Of a DNA stretch of 9,820 nt, positions 1 to 6,215 are shown piece after piece. The notes under the pieces are model-generated. The model saw only the letters and a program-made list of their open reading frames with translations, was not told where the DNA came from and ran no database searches. The DNA comes from JAFGIT01 sp016929465 [NCBI: Candidatus Coatesbacteria bacterium] (GTDB lineage Bacteria > B130-G9). A program made the position numbers and the translations under genes. The DNA lies in assembly GCA_016929465.1 (NCBI GenBank), contig JAFGIT010000296.1, positions 1 through 9,820 of the forward strand, in the 5' to 3' direction. Each line of letters starts with the position of its first letter. Position 1 is the first letter of the stretch.

Positions 1-1010
1 ATGTCCATAGCACCTGGCTGAACGAAGAGGTCATCAATGAAGTCCTGCGAGATCAAGGCGCCGTTCATATTGCAGTTGAGACCAACGCCGCCGGCGATGC
101 AGAGCTTGCGATAGCCCGTCATCTTGTAGAGGTACTCCGCTAGCTGAACCGCTGCTCTCTCGAGCTGCGTCTGGATCGTCTTCGCGATGTTCTTGTGCTC
201 CTGCAGGATCGGATCGCCCATCTTGTATCGCCTTGCGTATGGTCCGATCTTCCGGATGTGCTCCAGGTTCACGTGGTAATCGTGTCTGGAGACTTCCAGG
301 ATGCTCTCATATTTCGGATCGAACTCGCCGTACGAGGATAGGCCCATCAGCTTCCCGTCGCCGAAATAGCCGAAGCCCAGGAGGAAGGTGATCGTCTTGT
401 AGAGCATACCCATCGACTGGTACTGGCTGTACTGACGGATCGGCTTTGAGATGGTGTTGCCGTCGCCAATGAAGAGCGAAGTGGAGTGGTCCTCACCGAG
501 ACCGTCTATGACCAGGATGTTCGCCTTGTCGAAGCCGGACATCCTAAAAGCGCTCGCTGCATGGCAGAGGTGGTGCTTGATCTCGAAGACCCGTTTGAAC
601 CGCCGATGCAGCTGCGCCATGAATTTCTTTCTATTATAAAAGTAGCCTACGATATTGCCGTACACTACCTTCGCCGCCGGATCGTCGGAGCCGATACGCT
701 GCTTGATGATGTTCTTCAGCGTCATTCGTCTCAGGTTGCTTACGACGGCATCGACTATTGTTTTCACAGCAAGGTAAGAGTTCATGTGATAGGAGATCGC
801 CACCGCGTCGATGTCGGAATCCTTCACTCCAAATTCGTCAAAGAGCCACTGCATCGATAGCTCGGGCTCCTTGCCGCCCCAGCAGAGACCAGGCGTGTGT
901 TTGATTCGGTTGAGCCGCTCTTCCTCGATAACACCGAGCACCTCACCGTCCTTCACAAGGGCGGCCGAGATGTCGTGATACAGCTCGTTAATCCCCAAGA
1001 CATAGGTCAT
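1..1010 (-). CDS. Carbamoyltransferase, NodU/CmcH/TobZ family (N-terminal part, cut by window edge)
   Basis: Enzymes of this family transfer a carbamoyl group from carbamoyl phosphate, through a carbamoyl-adenylate, to a hydroxyl of a sugar, antibiotic or other small molecule. The 336 visible residues match the N-terminal Kae1/ASKHA-like domain. They show an opening GIN..YHD motif (H12, D13), EEER at 29-32, HHLCHAASAF at 146-155 (family metal and substrate histidines), VIDGLGE at 167-173, GDGKLMGLSSYG at 217-228 and AGGVGLNCNMNG at 306-317. The family is usually about 550-600 residues, so the C-terminal part is missing to the left. The ATG at 1010 is preceded by AAGAGG with an 8-base spacer, and a sigma-70-like promoter lies about 65 bases upstream, so the gene is probably transcribed separately from its neighbours. 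The acceptor substrate cannot be read from this part, and no glycan or antibiotic genes are visible nearby. The family call is firm; the biological product is unknown. Confidence 0.93.
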   Translation of the reverse strand, partial: MTYVLGINELYHDISAALVKDGEVLGVIEEERLNRIKHTPGLCWGGKEPELSMQWLFDEFGVKDSDIDAVAISYHMNSYLAVKTIVDAVVSNLRRMTLKNIIKQRIGSDDPAAKVVYGNIVGYFYNRKKFMAQLHRRFKRVFEIKHHLCHAASAFRMSGFDKANILVIDGLGEDHSTSLFIGDGNTISKPIRQYSQYQSMGMLYKTITFLLGFGYFGDGKLMGLSSYGEFDPKYESILEVSRHDYHVNLEHIRKIGPYARRYKMGDPILQEHKNIAKTIQTQLERAAVQLAEYLYKMTGYRKLCIAGGVGLNCNMNGALISQDFIDDLFVQPGAMD

Positions 1011-1073
1011 CTCTAGAACCTCTTTATATAGATTTGCTGAGTTATAGCGTGGACTGGGCCAGTAGTCACATAG

Positions 1074-1103
1074 AATATAACAACCGAGCAAAACAAAAGT
1101 CAA
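1074..1103 (-). promoter_or_regulatory. Sigma-70-like promoter for the carbamoyltransferase gene
   Basis: On the minus strand, TTGACT (positions 1103-1098, five of six matches to TTGACA) is followed after 18 bases by TATATT (1079-1074, five of six matches to TATAAT). Transcription would begin near 1067, giving a leader of roughly 55 bases before the ATG at 1010. The region is AT-rich relative to its surroundings. An inverted repeat at 1109-1128 sits directly upstream of the -35 box. Confidence 0.6.
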
Positions 1104-1108
1104 ATTTT

Positions 1109-1128
1109 CTCTGCGATGCTACGCGGAG
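1109..1128. repeat. Small inverted repeat beside the -35 box
   Basis: The 7-base arms CTCTGCG (1109-1115) and CGCGGAG (1122-1128) flank a 6-base loop. In plus-strand RNA the stem is complete with one G-U pair; in minus-strand RNA there is one mismatch. It ends 5 bases from the -35 element, so it could be an operator half-site pair or chance. No T-run follows in either direction, so it does not look like a terminator. Confidence 0.25.
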
Positions 1129-1150
1129 CCGGAGCTGGGAGAAAGGAGAA

Positions 1151-1163
1151 GAGCCTGCGGCTC
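1151..1163 (-). terminator. Possible weak terminator hairpin downstream of the flavodiiron gene
   Basis: On the minus strand GAGCC-GCA-GGCTC forms a perfect 5-bp GC-rich hairpin followed by a pyrimidine stretch (TTCTCCTTTC) rather than a clean T-run. It lies about 145 bases beyond the flavodiiron stop codon and upstream of the carbamoyltransferase promoter, where a terminator would make sense. The stem is short and the tail is interrupted by C residues, so this is weak. Confidence 0.2.
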
Positions 1164-1230
1164 GGCTCAATAGGGAAAGAGGGCGAGGCGGTGTTGGCCC
1201 TTGTCTTTCCTTTGCTGAGGAGCGTCTGAT

Positions 1231-1296
1231 GGTCGGGTTGCTCGATGTCTTCTCCGATTATGCCTGTTGTCTCTATTGAGAACTTCGCTCCCGACC
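1231..1296 (-). repeat. Nested inverted repeat in the 3' region after the flavodiiron gene
   Basis: The outer arms GGTCGGG (1231-1237) and CCCGACC (1290-1296) are perfectly complementary over 7 bp. Inside them CGA (1243-1245) pairs with TCG (1285-1287), and TTCTC (1250-1254) pairs with GAGAA (1278-1282), leaving a loop of 23 bases. Together they would make a rod with internal loops, starting about 10 bases past the stop codon at 1307. This could be a 3'-UTR stability structure or a relic; there is no T-run to make it an intrinsic terminator. Confidence 0.35.
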
Positions 1297-1306
1297 TCCA
1301 GATACA

Positions 1307-2485
1307 CTATTTAAGCCCATTCTCTTCATGCCTTTGCGCAATTGATGAGGCCAGGTTTTCGAGAGCCTTGAAATCACGTTCAGAGGGTGCTCCTTTGCAC
1401 AAGACAGGCTCCAGCACCTCGACCTTCAGATTGGGTATCATCCCAGCAAGCGCTTCCAGGGTCTTCCCGCCCCATCCGTAAGAGCCGATGATGGAAAGGA
1501 ATCTGGCTTTCGGTCTCAGAGCGTTTGCGAGTAGCGTTGCGTAAGCGGCGAGGGGGTGCGGACCGGCCAGGACGGTCGGAGCTCCCACGACAACTGTTGC
1601 TGCATCAACGAGCGCCATGGCGAGTTTCCCAATATCGGTTACAGCCAGATTGAACAACTCCACGCCTACGCCATGTCCGATCAGGCTTGCTACCAGGTGG
1701 TCAACCATCTTTTGCGTGCTGCCGTGCATGGACACAAACGGCAGAACAACCAGATTGTGCGGAGCACCGACTACCCAATCCCGGTAGGCTTCCATGATCC
1801 AGGCCGGCTGGCTGTAGAGCGGGCCGTGGCTCGGGGCGATCATCTGAATTTTATAGGCTTTGAGTTTCTCGATGTTGCTCTCGATTACGTTGCGAAAGGG
1901 CATCATGATCTCGGCGAAGTATCGTTTAGCGGCTTCATATACACGCCCCTGGTCGGTCACGAAGAGATCGCTGGCCGCGATGTGGGAGCCAAAAAAGTCG
2001 CAACTGAAGAGGATCCGGTCTTCTTCCAGGTATGTCACCATGGTCTCGGGCCAGTGGACCCACGGCGTATAAATGAACTTCAGAGTCTTGCCGCCGAGAG
2101 GCAGCGTCTCACCATCTTCGACCGTGATGAAGGTGTCTTCCGGGATCTTCAACAGGTCCATGAGCATCCCCTTGGCCTTCGGAGTCACGACGACTCTCGA
2201 TTGTGGAAACCGCTCGAGAACAGCAGGGATGGCTCCTGAATGGTCCTGCTCTGCGTGGTGGGATATGATAAAATCGACTTTGTCCACGTCCGCCAGCTGC
2301 GCCATTAGTTGATCGACCATGGGCGGATCGACCGTATCCAACAGGACGGTCTTCTCGCTCCCTCGAACCAGATAGGCATTGTATGTGGTGCCGTCAGGAA
2401 GGGGAATGAGCGAGTCGAAGAGGCGCCTATCCCAATCGATAGCACCCATCCAATATACGCCCTCTTTTACTTGCCTTTTGTTCAT
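1307..2485 (-). CDS. Class A flavodiiron protein (FprA-type O2/NO reductase)
   Basis: This is a soluble cytoplasmic reductase of 392 residues that reduces O2 to water and/or NO to N2O with electrons delivered through FMN, usually from rubredoxin. Residues 1-245 form the metallo-beta-lactamase-like diiron domain and residues 246-392 the flavodoxin domain. All six family iron ligands are present: H77, E79 and D81 in HHAEQDH, H144 in PWVHWPE, D163 in SCDFFGSH and H220 in PSHGPLY. FMN loops are SMHGST (252-257), the GAPT region at 301-304 and GSYGWGGKT (334-342). The length is that of the minimal class A proteins, with no fused rubredoxin or flavin reductase domain. The ATG at 2485 has GGAGG with a 10-base spacer. 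The gene lies 186 bases after the signalling cluster and may be read through from it or have its own promoter. O2 versus NO preference cannot be told from sequence. In anaerobes these proteins usually protect against O2 or NO stress. Confidence 0.96.
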   Translation of the reverse strand: MNKRQVKEGVYWMGAIDWDRRLFDSLIPLPDGTTYNAYLVRGSEKTVLLDTVDPPMVDQLMAQLADVDKVDFIISHHAEQDHSGAIPAVLERFPQSRVVVTPKAKGMLMDLLKIPEDTFITVEDGETLPLGGKTLKFIYTPWVHWPETMVTYLEEDRILFSCDFFGSHIAASDLFVTDQGRVYEAAKRYFAEIMMPFRNVIESNIEKLKAYKIQMIAPSHGPLYSQPAWIMEAYRDWVVGAPHNLVVLPFVSMHGSTQKMVDHLVASLIGHGVGVELFNLAVTDIGKLAMALVDAATVVVGAPTVLAGPHPLAAYATLLANALRPKARFLSIIGSYGWGGKTLEALAGMIPNLKVEVLEPVLCKGAPSERDFKALENLASSIAQRHEENGLK

Positions 2486-2543
2486 ATCGAATCATCCTCC
2501 AGTATTTCATCGTTGGTGAGAGTTGCCATCCCGTGAGGTCATT

Positions 2544-2565
2544 GCCTCTCGAGTATAACCGAGGC
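2544..2565. promoter_or_regulatory. Possible promoter/operator region of the flavodiiron gene
   Basis: On the minus strand a TATACT hexamer (five of six to the -10 consensus) lies between the arms of a GCCTC...GAGGC inverted repeat (2544-2548 and 2561-2565). No good -35 hexamer sits at 16-19 bases upstream; an ATGACA is present but 21 bases away. A -10-like box embedded in a palindrome would suit a repressed stress gene, but each element is short and could be chance. Confidence 0.22.
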
Positions 2566-2671
2566 GTTTCTCTCATATTGTCATTTCATTCATCTATCAC
2601 TTTCCGGGCAACGCCGACATTTCATCTAGGAGCTAGTTCATGACATCATCGGCAACCGTTTGGCGAAGAGT

Positions 2672-3838
2672 TTACTCAGTGGGCTCTATCGGATCTCCAT
2701 CGGTTCTGACCAAGATGCTAACTTCGCTCGGGATCATGCCGATCTTTGCGAAATTGCTGAGCCTCCAGATGAGAGTGGCCGTGATCTCATGGCCTTTTGG
2801 GATAAGCAGGGCGTTCTCCGCCGTTCTTACGTCCGCGCCGAGGATCATACCCGGCTTCAGCCTGTCTATGCCAATTGGCTTGATCTCATACACTAGCTGA
2901 GCCGCAATCACGTCGCGAAGCGCTTTGAGAACGGTTGGATCATAAAGCGCAGACCTCCTCGTCATCTTCTGGAGAGCATCGACCTGGCTGCACCCCGACA
3001 TAATATGCTTGTCGAAGTCGAGGGCCGCCTTCAGCAATCTCGAGCAAAGCGGAATCTGGTCACCGGTTACGGTGTCTTCAGGCACACCAGAGCCGTCGAA
3101 TCCCTTCTCCTGATAGGCGATGACCCGCGCGACATCCCCGAGCCGGGGAATAGTCCGAATCAAATCCGCGCCGATCTCAGGATGGGAGTTGAACATCCGC
3201 TTCTCATCCTCCGTGACCCTCTCGCATCGATATATCTTGAGCAGGACCTCATCCGGCACAGTGACGCAGCCGATCTGAGATAGCATGGTAGCGACATCCA
3301 TTTCCCAAGTTTTCTCGACCTTTAGATTGGAGAGGAGATCTCCCACCAGGCGCTTGACCCTCTGTGCGTGGCCAAAGGACTTGGTCCTGGTGAGCGCCAA
3401 GACGTCGCTCAGCACTTTCACGCTGCCCCCGAGAGTCTTCTCCAGGAGTTCCTTCTCCGCGGTTATGAGGCGATACTGCTCAATTCCGGCCATCAATGAG
3501 CTGTGAAGAACGCTGGGAGGGCATGGCTTCGATAGAAAACGGAAGATGCTTCCCTCGTTTATCGCTTCGGCCGCGACCTGCATTTCCGACTGCCCGGTGA
3601 GCATCATCCTCACGGTATTCGGTGAGATCTCCTTGACCTGGCTCAAAAACTGAATGCCGTCGATCCCCGGCATATTCATGTCGGCGACAATCACGGCGAA
3701 TGGCGGACCTTCGACAACCAATTCAAGCCCGGCCTGACCGCCTTCTGCCGTGTGGACTTCGTAGAGCTTATGGAGCTGACGGCGGAATCCTGCCAGGATG
3801 TTAGGATCGTCGTCCACAAAGAGCACTCTCTCTGCCAT
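2672..3838 (-). CDS. Response regulator with degenerate HD-GYP-like output domain
   Basis: The protein has 388 residues. The N-terminal receiver (about 3-122) has the acidic cluster D9-D11, phospho-acceptor D53 in ADMNMPG, T81 and K104, so it should accept phosphate. Residues about 135-315 align with HD-GYP c-di-GMP phosphodiesterases but have lost catalytic positions. The HD pair is S187-Q188 in SQIGCVTVPD, the HHE of the HHExxDGxGYP signature is YQE (242-244), GYP reads GVP (251-253), and the later metal-binding D of AD.FD is L273. H157 and H219 remain. A C-terminal extension (about 318-375, with RLKPGM and LLIPKGHE) matches the tail often found on response-regulator HD-GYP proteins. It is probably a binding or signalling domain without hydrolase activity. 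The start chosen is the second of two adjacent ATGs, because GGGAG is 7 bases from it but only 4 from the ATG at 3841. Either start overlaps the preceding stop codon. It is the last gene of the cluster, with no clear terminator after it. Confidence 0.9.
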   Translation of the reverse strand: MAERVLFVDDDPNILAGFRRQLHKLYEVHTAEGGQAGLELVVEGPPFAVIVADMNMPGIDGIQFLSQVKEISPNTVRMMLTGQSEMQVAAEAINEGSIFRFLSKPCPPSVLHSSLMAGIEQYRLITAEKELLEKTLGGSVKVLSDVLALTRTKSFGHAQRVKRLVGDLLSNLKVEKTWEMDVATMLSQIGCVTVPDEVLLKIYRCERVTEDEKRMFNSHPEIGADLIRTIPRLGDVARVIAYQEKGFDGSGVPEDTVTGDQIPLCSRLLKAALDFDKHIMSGCSQVDALQKMTRRSALYDPTVLKALRDVIAAQLVYEIKPIGIDRLKPGMILGADVRTAENALLIPKGHEITATLIWRLSNFAKIGMIPSEVSILVRTDGDPIEPTE

Positions 3839-5073
3839 CATTGATCTCCCTTATTTACCAGGTTTCTGCATGCATCTCGCCAAGTGTCGATTCGACTGGT
3901 AAGGCCCAATCTATCGAGATAATCAAGGTCTATGTGTTGCTCGGATTCCGATCCTCGCGGTTCGATCTCGTGTTGCAGGATGTTGGCCATATAGACTGCT
4001 GTCAACGGTGTGAAGCTCTCCTCTGGACAGCCATCCGAGTAATGATGAAATGTTACTGCTTCCATTATGGCGTTCGGCAGCCCCCACAGCCCAAGCAGAT
4101 TACCTCCGACCTCGGCATGTGTCACGCCCAGGAGCTTCGATTCCGCGACTGCAAGAGACACTCTCTCGGTCTCAGCCAGCTGCAACACTTCGTCATACGT
4201 GTCTCGGAAGTTGACAGCAAGCACGAGTTTGCCGATGTCATGAAGAAGGCCGGCCAGAAAGGCATGGTCGGATATCTCGCCGCTTGCCCCCTCAAGTCGT
4301 GTGATTGTCTTTGCATATGAGCCCGCAGCTACGCTGTGGTTCCAGAGATTGCTCGTGAGATGAGCGGGAAGCTCTTCTTTCTCGAATTGTGAAAACGCCT
4401 GTGCCGAGAGAACCAGCGCTTTGATCGTCTCAAGCCCCAGGAAATTGACCGCCTGAGTGGGGCTTGACACGTGTCGATTGATGCCGAAGAAGGCTGAGTT
4501 GACGAGCTGCAGGATCTTGGCAGTCATCCCCACGTCGCTCGAGATCACCTCGCCGACCTTCGCGATGGAAGGCGATGGTGATCTTAGCTCCTCGAGAAGT
4601 CTCACATAAAGAGATGGGAGGCTTGGCACCGATTTCATGCTCGCAACGCAGTGCTGGAGCTTCTCGTCTCGGAGAAAGTCTCTAAGCGAACAGGCGCGGG
4701 CGACCGTGGCTTTGATAGTATTCGCGTCGCAAGGCTTGGAGAGGTATTGGTGAGTCGGTCCTATCGAACGGATAACGGTCTCCTCATCTGACTGACCTGA
4801 GAGGACTATCCTCACCATGTTTGGATATCTCTCCCTGACCTCCGAAAGCAATTGTGCGCCGTCCATTCCGGGCATGCGCATATCGCTGATGATAACATCG
4901 AACTTCTCCTGCTCGAGATGGCCCAGCGCCTCCTTACCGCTTCCCGCGAAGACCATCTCCCATTCCCCGCGCATGCCATGCAGCATTCTCCGAAGCCCCT
5001 GGATCACATTTGGCTCGTCATCTACGAAGATGATCTTTCTCTTCACTTTTACATCCGGTGCATCCTCGATCAT
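3838..5073 (-). CDS. Response regulator with HDOD output domain
   Basis: The protein has 411 residues. The N-terminal receiver (about 12-132) opens IIFVDDEPNV and has phospho-acceptor D64 in ISDMRMPGMDG, S92 and K113. Residues about 145-345 form an HDOD domain, with the SVPSLP entry at 148-153, LVNSAFFG at 190-197, LWNHSVAAG at 243-251, LLHDIGKL at 276-283 (H278, D279), THAEVGG at 318-324 and FHH at 342-344. HDOD proteins are generally non-enzymatic regulators in bacterial signalling and motility, although this copy keeps HD-like residues. The start is set at the ATG at 5073: it overlaps the previous stop as ATGA and has GGAGG with a 7-base spacer. An in-frame ATG at 5175 would add 34 residues of unrelated, Arg/Gly-rich sequence inside the upstream gene and has no family support. 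The receiver resembles those of the two flanking genes, all opening VDD(E/D)PN, which suggests shared ancestry or shared kinases. Confidence 0.93.
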   Translation of the reverse strand: MIEDAPDVKVKRKIIFVDDEPNVIQGLRRMLHGMRGEWEMVFAGSGKEALGHLEQEKFDVIISDMRMPGMDGAQLLSEVRERYPNMVRIVLSGQSDEETVIRSIGPTHQYLSKPCDANTIKATVARACSLRDFLRDEKLQHCVASMKSVPSLPSLYVRLLEELRSPSPSIAKVGEVISSDVGMTAKILQLVNSAFFGINRHVSSPTQAVNFLGLETIKALVLSAQAFSQFEKEELPAHLTSNLWNHSVAAGSYAKTITRLEGASGEISDHAFLAGLLHDIGKLVLAVNFRDTYDEVLQLAETERVSLAVAESKLLGVTHAEVGGNLLGLWGLPNAIMEAVTFHHYSDGCPEESFTPLTAVYMANILQHEIEPRGSESEQHIDLDYLDRLGLTSRIDTWRDACRNLVNKGDQ

Positions 5074-6215
5074 ATCGAATCCTCCAGAGCAGGCGGGAGA
5101 TAGACCACAAATGTCGTGCCCTTTCCTGAATCGACCTCGACCCGGACGAAGCCCGCGTGATCTTCCACAATCCACTTAACGACAGAAAGGCCGAGACCGG
5201 TGCCACGCTCCTTCGTCGTTACCATCGGATCGAACATGTGCCCTATGGTTTCCCGATCCATGCCGCCTCCCGTATCTGTTACGGATATTCGCTCATACAA
5301 TCCCGGACTTAGAGCGGTTTTGAATGGTATCGATTCGGGATCGATATCCGCCCTGCGAATCTCTATTCGGAGTTCGCCTTTCTCGCCCATTGCCTGGCAA
5401 GCATTCAAGAACAGGTTCATAAAGACCTGGTGAAGTTGGGATGGATCGGCGCAAACGCAGTGTCCTTCCCGGTCACCATCTCTGATAACGGATACTCCAT
5501 GGGGGACAGCCGGCATGAGGAGGGCAAGGCAATCGTCAATGATCTTGTTCAGTTCTAAACATTGTCTCGGTCCTCGAGTCTCTCTCGTGAATCGAAGGAC
5601 CTGTTCGACGATCTTCGCGGCCTGATTGCAGGCGCTTTCTATCGCATCAATGCTCTTCCTTAGTGGGGATTCCCCGGTCAATCTAAGACCTACCAACTCG
5701 CTGTGGGCGAGGATCAGCGACAGAATGTTGTTCAGGTCATGTACCAGCCCCGCCGATAGCACCCCGATGACTTCCATTTTCTGAGAGCGCACAAGTTGCC
5801 TTTTCATCGCCTCATTTTGCGAGCGCAGCGTCTCCTTGTAACATCTTACTCTAAGAGCGCTGTTCAATCGCGCGATGAGTTCATCTCTATCGACCGGCTT
5901 GTGGAGCAAATCCGCCGCTCCCAGGTCGAGCGCCCGGCGCTTCAGGTCGTGTTCTCTCAATCCCGTTAGAACAACAACTTCTATATCTTCCGTCGTAGGC
6001 GACCTCTTCAGCTCGGATAGCAGGTCCAGACCGCTCTTCTCCGGCATACTGATGTCCGTCACAATGACATCGGGCTGTGTGTCTGCTATGGTTTTCAGTG
6101 CTTTGTCGGCGCTTGACGCGAATTCCAGATTCCACTCCGATTGGCCCTTGAGCAGCCGTCGAAGACCATCCAGCATATTCGGCTCATCATCAACGAAGAG
6201 TATTCTGCCCTTCAA
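5070..6215 (-). CDS. Receiver-histidine kinase (reverse hybrid, no PAS)
   Basis: The protein has 381 residues and no membrane segment, so it should be cytoplasmic. The N-terminal receiver (about 3-121) has D9-D10, phospho-acceptor D54 in VTDISMP, T84 and K106. A short linker (about 122-145) leads to a HisKA-type dimerisation domain with H159 in AGLVHDLNNIL. The ATPase domain has an N box with N267 and N271 (FMNLFLNACQAM), G1 DTGGGMD at 314-320, FDPMVTTK at 328-335 and G2 GTGLGLS at 338-344. All catalytic elements look intact. The H box (VHDLNN) differs from the AHEINTP type of the two preceding kinases, so it belongs to another kinase subgroup. The start codon is TTG at 6215, overlapping the previous stop as TTGA and backed by AAGGAGG with a 6-base spacer. 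Its stop in turn overlaps the HDOD gene as ATGA. The receiver may gate the kinase, with the phosphate coming from the neighbouring kinases. Confidence 0.93.
   Translation of the reverse strand: MKGRILFVDDEPNMLDGLRRLLKGQSEWNLEFASSADKALKTIADTQPDVIVTDISMPEKSGLDLLSELKRSPTTEDIEVVVLTGLREHDLKRRALDLGAADLLHKPVDRDELIARLNSALRVRCYKETLRSQNEAMKRQLVRSQKMEVIGVLSAGLVHDLNNILSLILAHSELVGLRLTGESPLRKSIDAIESACNQAAKIVEQVLRFTRETRGPRQCLELNKIIDDCLALLMPAVPHGVSVIRDGDREGHCVCADPSQLHQVFMNLFLNACQAMGEKGELRIEIRRADIDPESIPFKTALSPGLYERISVTDTGGGMDRETIGHMFDPMVTTKERGTGLGLSVVKWIVEDHAGFVRVEVDSGKGTTFVVYLPPALEDSI
5081..5085 (-). promoter_or_regulatory. Ribosome binding site that fixes the HDOD gene start
   Basis: GGAGG lies 7 bases before the ATG at 5073, inside the last codons of the preceding kinase gene. 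It favours this ATG over the longer open frame beginning at 5175. Confidence 0.75.

Larger units (their letters stand above)
1011..1306. other. Non-coding gap between flavodiiron and carbamoyltransferase genes
   Basis: This 296-base gap has no credible gene on either strand. The one plus-strand open frame of 81 codons has no family resemblance, and a compositionally odd, Arg/Gly-rich stretch. The gap holds the carbamoyltransferase promoter and three inverted-repeat signals, which are listed separately. I see no tRNA-like cloverleaf or recognisable riboswitch. Confidence 0.6.

Noticed and set aside
486-860. Plus-strand open frame of 124 codons
   Set aside because: It is antisense to the carbamoyltransferase, which shows its conserved motifs across the same stretch.
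1034-1279. Plus-strand open frame of 81 codons in the gap
   Set aside because: The product is Arg/Gly-rich with no domain, it has no convincing ribosome binding site, and it overlaps the promoter and inverted repeats used on the other strand.
1556-2239. Plus-strand open frame of 227 codons
   Set aside because: It is antisense to the flavodiiron gene, whose diiron ligands and FMN loops are intact. The plus-strand product has no recognisable domain and no good ribosome binding site.
2486-2671. Terminator after the pseudo-HD-GYP gene
   Set aside because: I looked for a GC-rich stem with a T-run on the minus strand and found only very short complementary pieces such as CTAG-CTC-CTAG.
3841-4320. 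Plus-strand open frame of 159 codons
   Set aside because: It lies opposite the HDOD domain coding region and shows no family resemblance; it is the reverse-complement shadow of a conserved gene.
2483-5085. Similar leader sequence (CTGGAGGAT..TTCGATATGA) before both the flavodiiron and HDOD genes
   Set aside because: The likeness is striking by eye, but the stretch is short, consists mostly of the ribosome binding site and start codon, and in the HDOD case also codes for the end of the kinase. Chance or shared translation signals explain it.
5074-5175. Longer N terminus for the HDOD regulator
   Set aside because: The extra 34 residues are encoded inside the upstream kinase's conserved C-terminal region and precede a receiver that normally starts near the N terminus. 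The ATG at 5073 has a much better ribosome binding site.
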